NCBI GenBank assembly: GCA_041394285.1
Contig: JAWKIL010000004.1
Location: 310,001 to 374,000, forward strand
DNA: 64,000 nt
Direction: 5' to 3'
Source: CADEDH01 sp041394285
GTDB lineage: Bacteria; Actinomycetota; Acidimicrobiia; Acidimicrobiales; SZUA-35
A model generated the notes under the pieces. The model did not search any database. It worked only from the letters and a program-made list of their open reading frames with translations, and had not been told where the DNA came from. Numbering within the stretch: position 1 is the first letter of the stretch; each line of letters begins with the position of its first letter. Of this stretch, positions 56,620 through 64,000 are shown piece after piece. The translations under genes were made by a program, and so were the position numbers.

Positions 56620-58026
56620 ATGACTTCAGCGCTCACCGACGCCCACGGCGTACCCCTCGGCGGCTCGGCCGAGGGGGCGGCCGCCTATGACCGGGCCCTC
56701 GACCGGCTGCTCCGCTTCCATCCCGACGTGCTCACCGCCGCCGACGAGCTGACCACCGCCCACCGCGGCACCGCCATGGGCCACGCCCTCGTCGCTTACC
56801 TGAACCTGATGGGCACGAACCCGGCCGACCTGGCCGGCGCCGCCGGGGCCGCTGCGGCGCTGGCCCAGCACGCCGCCCACCCCCGGGAGCTGGGCCACGT
56901 GGCCGCCGTCGAGGCGTGGCTGGGGGGAGACTGGGTCACCGCCGCCGAGGTGCTCGACACCGTGCTGGAGCAGTGGCCGGCCGATCTGCTGGCCCTGGCC
57001 ATCGGCCACCAGCTCGACTTCTTCCTGGGCGACGCCGCCAACCTGCGGGACCGGGTGGGCCGCAGCCTTCCCGCCCTCGGCCCCGACCATCCCCACACCG
57101 GGTTCGTGCGGGGCATGCAGGCCTTCGGCCTGGAGGAGGCCGGCCACTATGGCCAGGCCGAGGAGGCAGGGCTGGCCGCCCTGGCCGTGAACGCCGACGA
57201 CGTGTGGGCCATCCACGCCGTGGTCCACACCTACGAGATGCAGGGCCTGGTCGACACCGGCATCCGGTTCCTGCTCGGCCGCCAGGGCGACTGGGGGGCC
57301 GGGAACCTGTTCACCGTCCACAACTGGTGGCACATGGCCCTGTACGCCCTCGAAGCGGGCGACACCGCGCGGACGCTCGCCATCTACGACGCCGAGATCC
57401 ACCACGCCACCTCGGCCGGGGTGCCGATCGAGATGCTCGACGCCAGCGCCCTGTTGTGGCGGCTCCTGCTCGACGGGGCCGACACCGGCGGCCGCTTCGC
57501 CCCGCTGGCCGACGCCTGGGAGCCGCTGGCCACCGGCGACCCGTGGTACGCCTTCAACGACGTCCACGCCGTGATGGCCCTGGTGGGCGACGACCGCCTG
57601 GCCGAGGCCCAGGCCGTGGTCGACCGGCTGCGGGCCTGGCTGCCGTCGGCCCAGGGCACCAACGCCCTGATGACGGCCCGGATCGGTCTGCCGGCCTGCG
57701 CCGCCGTGCTGGCCTTCGCCCAGGGCCGCTACGCCGACGTGATCGCCGAGCTCCAGCCGATCCGCTCGATGCTCCACCTGTTCGGCGGGTCGCACGCCCA
57801 GCGCGACGCCCTGCAGCGGACGCTGGTGGAGGCGGCCCTGCGGGCCCAGCGGCCGGCCCTGGCCGCCGCCCTCACCGCCGAGCGGGTCAGCCGACGGGAG
57901 CGGTCGTCGTACAACTGGATCCAGCGGGCCCGAGCCCTACGGGAGCAGGGCCAGGAGGCGGGGGCGGAGGCGGCCGAAGCCCGGGCCGCCGAGCATCAGC
58001 GCACGTTCGCCGCCGCCTTCGCCTGA
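56620..58026 (+). CDS. TTC38-like tetratricopeptide protein
   Basis: A 468-aa helical protein (MTSALTDAHGVPLGGSAEGA). It has the TTC38-family course: YDRALDRLLRFHPDVL, GHALVAYLNLMG, GDWVTAAEVLDTVLEQWPAD, LLALAIGHQLDFFLGD, HPHTGFVRGMQAFGLEEAGH, WAIHAVVHTYEMQG, HNWWHMALYALEAGD and LLWRLLLDG. The AVxHxYEMQG and HxWWHxALY motifs are characteristic. The function of bacterial members is unknown. It starts 13 bp after the permease gene, so it may be co-transcribed. Confidence 0.85.
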   Translation: MTSALTDAHGVPLGGSAEGAAAYDRALDRLLRFHPDVLTAADELTTAHRGTAMGHALVAYLNLMGTNPADLAGAAGAAAALAQHAAHPRELGHVAAVEAWLGGDWVTAAEVLDTVLEQWPADLLALAIGHQLDFFLGDAANLRDRVGRSLPALGPDHPHTGFVRGMQAFGLEEAGHYGQAEEAGLAALAVNADDVWAIHAVVHTYEMQGLVDTGIRFLLGRQGDWGAGNLFTVHNWWHMALYALEAGDTARTLAIYDAEIHHATSAGVPIEMLDASALLWRLLLDGADTGGRFAPLADAWEPLATGDPWYAFNDVHAVMALVGDDRLAEAQAVVDRLRAWLPSAQGTNALMTARIGLPACAAVLAFAQGRYADVIAELQPIRSMLHLFGGSHAQRDALQRTLVEAALRAQRPALAAALTAERVSRRERSSYNWIQRARALREQGQEAGAEAAEARAAEHQRTFAAAFA

Positions 58027-58089
58027 GTCACGCCCCGCCGCCGGGGCCCCGACCCCCGACGTCCCCGGTCGACCCGGTCGACCCGGTCG

Positions 58090-58198
58090 AACTGCGCGAC
58101 GGAAATCGCGCCCCGCCGCCCAACTGCGTCGCGTTCTGGGGATTCCGTAGGGTTCGCGACGCAGAACGGCGGGCGGGCGCGGAATCCGTCGCGCAGTT
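58090..58198. repeat. Long two-tier inverted repeat between convergent genes
   Basis: Outer arms AACTGCGCGACGGA (58090-58103) and TCCGTCGCGCAGTT (58185-58198) pair perfectly over 14 bp. Inner arms CTGCGTCGCG (58124-58133) and CGCGACGCAG (58155-58164) pair over 10 bp around a 21-nt loop, with partial GCGCCC/GGGCGC pairing between. It lies between the stop codons of convergent genes and may act as a bidirectional terminator, or be a dispersed REP-like element. Preceded by 2.7 copies of GGTCGACCC (58067-58090). Confidence 0.75.
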
Positions 58199-58228
58199 GG
58201 GCCGGGGTGCGGGGGCGGCGAGGTCGGC

Positions 58229-59101
58229 TCAGCGGGACCAGAGGGGGTTCTCGGCGGCCTGCTCGGCGTCGTAGCGCTCGGCGTCGAGCAGGTGGCGATC
58301 CACGAACACGGCCGCCGCGTGCTGGGTGAGGGCGCACAGGGTGGCGCCGGCGTCGAACTCGTGGATCTGGCCGGCGTACAGGTGGAGCTCGGCCGGCACC
58401 CCGGCGGCGAGCAGGGCGTCGTGCATGGCCTGGGACGAGGACGGGGGCACCATGGCGTCGTCGAGCCCGTGCAACAGCAGCGTGGGCGGGAAGCCAGGAC
58501 CGACGTGGGTGACGGGGCTGGCGGCGGCGGCCACCGCCGGGTCGTGCCCCTCCCCCAGCAGGCGCCCGGCCGACGGGCTGGTGCGCAGATCGGTGGGCGG
58601 GTAGAAGGCGACCACGGCGGCGACCGCGCTGCTCACCCCGCTCACCCCGTCCTGGGGGCCGGCCTCGGCGGCCGGCGGGTCCCAGGCCGGGTCGTCGGCG
58701 GTGCCCGCCGCCATCAGGGCCAGGTGGCCGCCGGCCGAATGGCCCTGGAGCACGATCCGGTCGGGATCCACCCCGAGCGACGCGGCGTTGGCCCGCACGT
58801 GGCGGATGGCCCGCTTCACGTCGTGGAGCTGGGCCGGCCACGGGGCCTCGCCGGTGAGCCGGTACTCCACGGCCACGGCGGTGAACCCGTGGTTGGCCAG
58901 CTCGGCCGAGCGGCGGGCCAGCATGGCCGGCGCCCCCAGGGCCCAACCCCCGCCGTGGATCTGGATCACGGCGCAGCGCCGGTCGGGGGCGACGCCGGGC
59001 ACGGGCCGCGTCACCCGGGCCGTGAGCGTGCGCCCACCGGGCCCGGGCACCGCCAGCTCCGTGGGCGCCGGACCGCCGACGGCCATCGGTGTGGACACCA
59101 T
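58229..59101 (-). CDS. Alpha/beta-hydrolase, HSL/acetylesterase type
   Basis: A 290-aa protein. The HGGG motif (IQIHGGGWALG) precedes the nucleophile Ser in LQGHSAGGHLAL. The catalytic Asp is in HGLDDAMVP and the His in GQIHEFD. This is the hormone-sensitive-lipase/family IV esterase arrangement. It ends the minus-strand cluster with the RutA-like monooxygenase; a role there (RutD also has this fold, though not the HGGG type) is not supported by motif. Confidence 0.85.
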   Translation of the reverse strand: MVSTPMAVGGPAPTELAVPGPGGRTLTARVTRPVPGVAPDRRCAVIQIHGGGWALGAPAMLARRSAELANHGFTAVAVEYRLTGEAPWPAQLHDVKRAIRHVRANAASLGVDPDRIVLQGHSAGGHLALMAAGTADDPAWDPPAAEAGPQDGVSGVSSAVAAVVAFYPPTDLRTSPSAGRLLGEGHDPAVAAAASPVTHVGPGFPPTLLLHGLDDAMVPPSSSQAMHDALLAAGVPAELHLYAGQIHEFDAGATLCALTQHAAAVFVDRHLLDAERYDAEQAAENPLWSR

Positions 59102-59114
59102 CGGGACCGGCCCC

Positions 59115-59606
59115 TCAGCCCAGCAGGAGCGGGGTGGCCGTCTCGGCCCAGGCGGCCACCACCGAGTCGAGCTCGTCGACCTGGCTCTCCAGCACGTAGA
59201 GGCCCCGGGTGGGCACCGACGCCCCCAGCTCCACCAGCAGCGGGCGCAGGTGCACCTCGGGGGCCAGGGCGTGCTGGGGGGCGGCCCCCAGCATCACCGG
59301 CACCGCTCGGCACCCGGCCAGGGCGTCGTTGCCGTAGTTGTCGAGGAACGCCTTGAGCAGGCCGGAGTAGGTGGCCTTGAAGGTGGGGCTGGTGGCCACG
59401 ATCACATCGGCCGCCGCCACCTTGGCCGTCAGCTCGGCCACCGCCGGGTTGCCCCACTCGAACAGGCCCCCGGCGATGGTGGCCAGCTCGATCACCTCCG
59501 CCTCGCCCTCGCCCCGGGCGGCGGCGATGGCCGCCCCCACGGCCGCCCCGGTGCGGCTGGTACGCCCGCCCGGGCTGGGGTTACCGATGATGACGACGAC
59601 GCTCAC
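59115..59606 (-). CDS. NADPH-dependent FMN reductase
   Basis: A 163-aa flavodoxin-like protein: VVVIIGNPSPGGRTSRTGAAV (FMN phosphate loop), LATIAGGLFEW, VIVATSPTFKATYSGLLKAFLDNYG (flavin/NADPH motif of the SsuE/MsuE type) and PVMLGAAPQHALAPE. It should supply reduced FMN to the flavin monooxygenase encoded 34 bp upstream, a standard two-component monooxygenase pairing. Confidence 0.9.
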   Translation of the reverse strand: MSVVVIIGNPSPGGRTSRTGAAVGAAIAAARGEGEAEVIELATIAGGLFEWGNPAVAELTAKVAAADVIVATSPTFKATYSGLLKAFLDNYGNDALAGCRAVPVMLGAAPQHALAPEVHLRPLLVELGASVPTRGLYVLESQVDELDSVVAAWAETATPLLLG

Positions 59607-59640
59607 GTGGTGCTCACCTTCTCGACGACGACTGCCGGAA

Positions 59641-60690
59641 TCACTTCCGGGATTCCATGAGGGGCATGACCTTCTCCCCGAACTCTGCCGTAGCCGACGG
59701 ATAGTCGTCGAACACGCACATCACGCCCTTGATGCCCTCGATCTGCGACACCTCGTCGAGCTTGGCCGCCACCGTGGCGTGGCTGCCCACGATGGGGCCG
59801 ATGTTGAGGTTGAAGGCGCCCTTCATCTCGGTGATCTTCTCCGCTGTGGCACCCGAGGTGTCCAGGCTGGCCTGGCCGGTCATGAAGGCGATGGCCTCCA
59901 GGTCGGCGCCGTCGCGGTAGTGGTTCCACTTGGCCTCGGCCTCGGCGTCGCTCTCCCCCATCGTGATCTGGAACAGCACGTAGACGCCCACGTCCCGCCC
60001 CGACTCCCGGGAGGCCGCCACCAGGCGGGCGGCGTCGTTGCGCACCACGTCGAGGTCGCCGGTACCGATGATGAACTGGTAGTCGCCGATCTCGGCGCAG
60101 AACTGCATGCCCCGGTCCGACTGGCCGGCGCACACCAGGGGCACCGAGCCCCCCTTGGGCGGGGGCGACAGACGGCAGTCGTCGAGCTGGAAGAACTCGC
60201 CCTTGAGGTCGCTGGCGCCGGTGGCCCACAGCTCCTTCATGATCGTGACGTACTCGGTGGCGTAGTCGTAGCGGCGGTCGTAGTACCAGTCACCGGGCCA
60301 CACCCCCATCTGGGCGTACTCCGACTGGTTCCAGCCCGACACGATGTTGATGCCGAACCGGCCGCCCGAGATGTCGTCGATGGTGGACGCCATGCGGGCC
60401 ACCATGGCCGGGTGCAGGGTGGGCAGGGCCACCGAGGCGAACAGCTGGATCTTCGAGGTGACGGCGGCCAGGCCGGCCATGAGGGTGAACGACTCGAGGT
60501 TGTGGTCCCAGAACTCGGTGGCGCCGCCGAACCCCCGCAGCTTCACCATCGACAACAGGAAGTCGTAGCCGGCGGCCTCGGCCCGCTCCGCCACCGTGCG
60601 GTTGAGCTCGAAGCTCGGCATGTACTGCGGCGCGTTCTGCGACATCATCCAGCCGTTGTTGCCGATCGGGATGAAAATCCCCAGGTCCAT
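59641..60690 (-). CDS. rutA: Pyrimidine monooxygenase RutA (LLM family)
   Basis: A 349-aa protein. IFIPIGNNGWMMSQNAPQYM, KLRGFGGATEFWDHNLESFT, MAGLAAVTSKIQ, ARMASTIDDISGGRFGINIV, GVWPGDWYYDRRYDYATEYV and CAGQSDRGM follow the E. coli RutA sequence closely. RutA uses FMNH2 and O2 to open uracil or thymine to ureidoacrylate peracid. The reductase partner is the next gene. Only part of the rut set is present, so the pathway branch may differ from E. coli. Confidence 0.92.
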   Translation of the reverse strand: MDLGIFIPIGNNGWMMSQNAPQYMPSFELNRTVAERAEAAGYDFLLSMVKLRGFGGATEFWDHNLESFTLMAGLAAVTSKIQLFASVALPTLHPAMVARMASTIDDISGGRFGINIVSGWNQSEYAQMGVWPGDWYYDRRYDYATEYVTIMKELWATGASDLKGEFFQLDDCRLSPPPKGGSVPLVCAGQSDRGMQFCAEIGDYQFIIGTGDLDVVRNDAARLVAASRESGRDVGVYVLFQITMGESDAEAEAKWNHYRDGADLEAIAFMTGQASLDTSGATAEKITEMKGAFNLNIGPIVGSHATVAAKLDEVSQIEGIKGVMCVFDDYPSATAEFGEKVMPLMESRK

Positions 60691-60742
60691 CGTGGTCGCC
60701 TCCAGGCGGGTCGGGTCGGGTAGATCTGGCGGGGCTCAATTG

Positions 60743-61456
60743 TTAGCACGCCGGGGGGTCGCTCCGGCTGGCGACGGTGGCGCCGTCGGCCAGGTGGGCC
60801 AGCACGGCGGCCAGGGGCTCGACGTCGGCGTACTTGGCGTCGAGATCGAACAGGCTGGCGTGGTGGACGGCGGGGTCGCGGTCACCGCAGGCCTCCTCCA
60901 CCACGATGGGAATCAGGTCGTGCTGGCAGGCGTCGAGGGCCGAGGCCCGCACGCAGCCGCTGGTGGAGACGCCGCAGACGATGACGGTGTCGACGCCGGC
61001 GGCCCGCAGCCGGCTGTCCAGGTCGGTGCCGAAGAACCCGGACGCCCCCTGCTTGGTGATCACGGCCTCGCCCGGGGCCGGCACCAGATCGCCGACCCAG
61101 CCGCCCAGCGGCTGGCCCCGGTCGAACAGGGCCAGCGCCCCCACCTTGCGGTAGAACACCCCGCCGTCGGCCCCTCCCGGCTCGAACTCCACCCGGGTCC
61201 ACAACACCGGTGCTCCGGCCGCCCGGGCCGCCGTCACCAGGGAACGGACGGCGTCGAGCACCTCGGGCCGGCCGATGTCGAGGGGGGAACCGGGCTCGAA
61301 GTAGGCCCGGCACACGTCGACCACGAGCAGGGCCGGGTGATCGCCGAACCCGAGCCGTCGGTTGAAGCCGGCCCGCCGGTAGTCGTCGGCCAGCGGAGCG
61401 TGTGGGGGGCCGGCGGGCGCCGGGTCCGGCGTGCCGGGCGACGGCCGGTCGGTCAT
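60743..61456 (-). CDS. Isochorismatase-fold amidohydrolase (RutB/N-carbamoylsarcosinase-like)
   Basis: A 237-aa protein (MTDRPSPGTPDPAPAG). The cysteine-hydrolase triad is Asp in LLVVDVCRAYFEPG, Lys in AVITKQGAS and Cys in VCGVSTSGCVRAS. The opening YRRAGFNRRLGFGDHPALLV resembles N-carbamoylsarcosine amidohydrolases, while the position next to rutA suggests the RutB step (hydrolysis of ureidoacrylate). Both reactions split a carbamoyl amide, so I leave the substrate open. It precedes rutA by 52 bp on the same strand and is divergent from the kinase gene. Confidence 0.83.
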   Translation of the reverse strand: MTDRPSPGTPDPAPAGPPHAPLADDYRRAGFNRRLGFGDHPALLVVDVCRAYFEPGSPLDIGRPEVLDAVRSLVTAARAAGAPVLWTRVEFEPGGADGGVFYRKVGALALFDRGQPLGGWVGDLVPAPGEAVITKQGASGFFGTDLDSRLRAAGVDTVIVCGVSTSGCVRASALDACQHDLIPIVVEEACGDRDPAVHHASLFDLDAKYADVEPLAAVLAHLADGATVASRSDPPAC

Positions 61457-61550
61457 GGGATCGAAGCGTAACTGGCCTTCGGGGCCCGAGCTGGCGCGGG
61501 TAAGGTTGTGCCACGCCAACGAGGGCACTGGGCAGGTAACGAGCGCGCAC

Positions 61551-63902
61551 ATGGTGGCAGAGATCGATCTGGGCATCGATGAGCTGAGTGACTTCGAGGT
61601 CATCGGCCGGGGTGGCTTCAGCACGATCTACTCGGCCCAGGACAGCGGGTTCAACCGCCGGGTGGCGGTGAAGTTGCTCCACTCGCTGGACGACTCGGGC
61701 CGCCGCCGCTTCGACCGGGAGCGGGGCATCATGGGCCAGCTCTCGTCGCACCCCAACGTGATCATGCCGTTCCGGGCCGGTTACGCCCGCACCGGCGCCC
61801 CCTACCTGGTGATGGAGCTGGTCACCGGCGGCTCCCTGCAGGATCTGATCGACACCCGGGGCGGGCTGCCCTGGCGGGAGGCGGTGGAGCTGGTGCTGCC
61901 GGTCACGGCTGCCCTGGGCCACGCCCACGAGCAGGGCATCCTCCACCGCGACGTGAAGCCGGCCAACGTCGTGCTGGCGGGCCGGGTGCCCAAGCTGACC
62001 GACTTCGGCATCGCCGCCATCCGGGAGTCGACCACCACCCAGGTGGCCTACACCCTGGCCCACTGCCCGCCCGAGGCCTTCGCCTCCGGGGAAGACACCC
62101 GGGACGACCGGTCCGATCTGTATTCGATGGCCTCGACGCTGTACAACCTGATCACGGGGCGGCCGCCGTACTACATCGACGGCACCGATTCGCCCCAGGC
62201 CTACATGTTCCGCATCATGGGCCACGCCATCCCCCCGGTGTCGCCGGAGGTGATCCCGCCCACGCTGTGGGCGTTCCTGGAGCGGGCGCTGGCCAAGGAT
62301 CCGAACGACCGGCCGGCGTCGGCCCGGGAGTTCGAGGACGAGCTGAGGGCCGTGCTGGCCGGGGAGGGGCCGGCCGTCACCGCCCCGGGGCCGTCTACCG
62401 GCCAGCCGGGCCCCGGCTGGATGGCGGCCGCCAACCCCACCGTGGTCTCCGGCCCCGGGCTGGCCCCGCCCGGGCCCGGCACCAGCGACCCCACCCGATG
62501 GGCCCCACCCCAGACCAGCGGCCCCGGCACCAGCGATCCGACCCGATGGCAGCCCGATCCCTGGTCACAGCCCGGCATGTCACAGCCCGGTGTGTCACAG
62601 CCCGGCATGTCGGGCCCCGGCGTGTCACAGCCCGGTGTGTCGGGCCCCGGCATGTCGGGACCGGCAGTCTCAGCCCCCGGGCTCGGCGCCCCCGATCCTG
62701 GTACGTCGGGGCACCCGGGGTACGCCCCGGCCGCCTTCCACCCGGGAGACCGCCCGGCGCCGGCCCGGGGTCGGGGCCCGCTGGTGGCGGCGCTGGCCGC
62801 GGTAGCGGTGCTGGTGGCGGCGGTGGCCGGCGCCGGCCTGTGGTGGACGAGCCGGGATTCGGGCGGGCCGCCGCCGCTGGCCTGGCAGTACGAGACGGGC
62901 AGCGCCCTCGCCTCCCGCCCCGCCGTGGCCGACGGCGTGCTGGTGATCGGCGCCACCGTCACCAACACCGTGCACGGGATCGACATCGCCACCGGCCGGA
63001 GCCGGTGGCAGTACACCACCGGGGGCAACGTCGACACGAGCCCCTCCATCGTCGACGGCGTGGCCTACATCGGCTCCCACGACGGCAGTCTCTACGCTTT
63101 CGACATCCAGACCGGCGACGTGCGGTGGCAGGCCCCGCTGGGAGCCGAGGCCACCGGCAGCACCGCCGTGGTGGGTGATCTGGTGGTGGTGGGCACCGGC
63201 AGCGGCGCCACCCGGGCCCTGTACCGGGCCGACGGCACCGACGCCTGGACCGCCCGCACCGGCACCCAGCTGATCAACTCCACCCCGGTGATCGCCCAGC
63301 GCGACGGGGCCGACCTGATCGTGATCGGCAGCACCGACGGCAGCCTGTACTTCCTCGACCCGGCCACCGGCACCGAGGTCAACAAGGTGACGCTGGAGGG
63401 TGGCATCTGGTTCTCCACTCCCCTGGTGCTCGACAAGCTCGGCCTCGACGGTCAGCCCACGCCCGGCCGCCAAGAGCTGTGGGTGGGCACCAGCGGCGAG
63501 CACCGGGGCTTCCTCAACCGGGTCGACGTCGACACCGGCCAGGTCAAGACGTTCACCAACAACGAGGGCGTCGGCACCAATCCGGCGCTCACCGGCGGCG
63601 GCCTGATCGTGGCCGGCAACGACGCCGGTGAGCTGTTCGCCATCGGCCGCCAGAGCCTGGGCGAGGCCTGGCGACACGGCTACGCCGACGCCACCCAGAT
63701 CAAGGGCAGCCCGGTGGTCCACGGCGACGAGGTGATCTTCGGCACCCACGACAAACAGCTGATCGCCGTCAGCGCCGCCACCGGCGACGAGCTGTGGCAC
63801 TTCGACGGCCCCCAGATATTCGGCTTGTCGGCCCCGGTGATCGCCGACGACCGCCTCTACGTCGGCAACGACTCGGGCACGATCTACGCCTTCGATCTCT
63901 GA
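61551..63902 (+). CDS. Membrane Ser/Thr protein kinase with extracellular PQQ-type beta-propeller
   Basis: A 783-aa protein. The kinase domain spans residues about 15-280: IGRGGFSTIYSA (Gly-rich loop), VAVKLL (Lys41), LHRDVKPANVV (Asp134), DFGIAAIRES (151-160). A low-complexity Gly/Pro/Ser/Gln linker (about 310-400) with SQPGMS/SQPGVS/SGPGMS repeats follows, then one membrane helix (LVAALAAVAVLVAAVAGAGLWW). Outside are about 340 residues of PQQ-like repeats (SRWQYTTGGNVDTSPSIV, GSLYAFDIQTGDVRWQAP, GSLYFLDPATGTEV, GTIYAFDL). The layout is a receptor kinase, with the propeller as sensor. The TGC- and AGC-rich upstream gap holds its promoter. Confidence 0.92.
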   Translation: MVAEIDLGIDELSDFEVIGRGGFSTIYSAQDSGFNRRVAVKLLHSLDDSGRRRFDRERGIMGQLSSHPNVIMPFRAGYARTGAPYLVMELVTGGSLQDLIDTRGGLPWREAVELVLPVTAALGHAHEQGILHRDVKPANVVLAGRVPKLTDFGIAAIRESTTTQVAYTLAHCPPEAFASGEDTRDDRSDLYSMASTLYNLITGRPPYYIDGTDSPQAYMFRIMGHAIPPVSPEVIPPTLWAFLERALAKDPNDRPASAREFEDELRAVLAGEGPAVTAPGPSTGQPGPGWMAAANPTVVSGPGLAPPGPGTSDPTRWAPPQTSGPGTSDPTRWQPDPWSQPGMSQPGVSQPGMSGPGVSQPGVSGPGMSGPAVSAPGLGAPDPGTSGHPGYAPAAFHPGDRPAPARGRGPLVAALAAVAVLVAAVAGAGLWWTSRDSGGPPPLAWQYETGSALASRPAVADGVLVIGATVTNTVHGIDIATGRSRWQYTTGGNVDTSPSIVDGVAYIGSHDGSLYAFDIQTGDVRWQAPLGAEATGSTAVVGDLVVVGTGSGATRALYRADGTDAWTARTGTQLINSTPVIAQRDGADLIVIGSTDGSLYFLDPATGTEVNKVTLEGGIWFSTPLVLDKLGLDGQPTPGRQELWVGTSGEHRGFLNRVDVDTGQVKTFTNNEGVGTNPALTGGGLIVAGNDAGELFAIGRQSLGEAWRHGYADATQIKGSPVVHGDEVIFGTHDKQLIAVSAATGDELWHFDGPQIFGLSAPVIADDRLYVGNDSGTIYAFDL
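62565..62660 (+). repeat. 15-bp imperfect repeats in the kinase linker
   Basis: About six units of the form TCACAGCCCGGCATG or TCGGGCCCCGGCATG encode SQPGM/SQPGV/SGPGM pentapeptides. The length is a multiple of 3, so contraction or expansion stays in frame. A second duplication (GTSDPTRW twice) lies just upstream. Confidence 0.85.
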
Positions 63903-64000
63903 TCGGTCACCCGGTCAATCCTTCGCCCCCGCCACCACCGGCTCGCCGGCCCGGGAGGCGGCGTCGATCCGGTCAGCCGGCGGGGCCAAGCCCACAGCCG

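Overview
The window is high-GC DNA with short intergenic gaps and a gene set (F420-type luciferase-like oxidoreductases, DUF222/HNH protein, membrane FtsH, PASTA-less serine/threonine kinase, group 1h-type [NiFe] hydrogenase) that fits an actinobacterium. Class Acidimicrobiia is my best guess, but that is an inference from gene content, not something a marker gene here proves.

Layout. (1) 1-23 kb is ordinary chromosome: small-molecule enzymes (hydroxypyruvate isomerase-like, carbonic anhydrase, LLM oxidoreductase, two acyl-CoA dehydrogenases, AAC(3)-family acetyltransferase, epoxide hydrolase), FtsH, ArgG, a questin-oxidase-like/MarR pair with a palindromic operator candidate, a DUF222-HNH protein, and one frameshifted membrane protein at 13.8-14.5 kb. 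(2) 23,902-37,333 is a 13.4-kb integrated element that splits an enoyl-CoA hydratase gene. Its C-terminal half lies at 23,337-23,903 and its N-terminal half at 37,334-37,621, both on the minus strand. The two halves rejoin in frame across a 2-bp core. The element carries an intact large serine recombinase at its right end, a DnaB-N/AAA+ replication protein, terminase, portal, prohead protease, HK97-type capsid protein and a small capsid-adjacent protein, then cargo at the left end. I see no tail, lysis or repressor gene. The architecture resembles phiRv1/phiRv2 of Mycobacterium and the capsid-forming phage satellites. The capsid/packaging/replication genes carry several frameshifts, so this copy is decaying, while the integrase and cargo are open.

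(3) 37.3-49.8 kb is one long minus-strand operon for an actinobacterial high-affinity (group 1h type) [NiFe] hydrogenase: DUF1641 protein, small and large subunits, maturation protease, a 72-aa protein, a TPR protein, a Rieske protein, an NHL-repeat protein and hypF-hypC-hypD-hypE, mostly with 4-17 bp overlaps. The interrupted enoyl-CoA hydratase is its last cistron, 29 bp after hypE. Divergently, on the plus strand, an AraC-type regulator is followed by hypA and hypB. A tandem repeat built from the 3' end of the regulator gene sits directly before hypA. (4) 52.3-64 kb holds an HNH-like protein, a NarL-type two-component pair followed by an ABC transporter, a TTC38-like TPR protein, a large hairpin between convergent genes, a rutA-type pyrimidine monooxygenase cluster (isochorismatase-fold hydrolase, RutA, FMN reductase, esterase), and a membrane Ser/Thr kinase with an extracellular PQQ-type beta-propeller.

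How the parts interact: the hydrogenase structural, maturation and electron-transfer genes form a complete set for atmospheric-type H2 oxidation. The element has landed in the tail of that operon, co-directionally, so that its integrase gene begins a few bases after the truncated host cistron ends.
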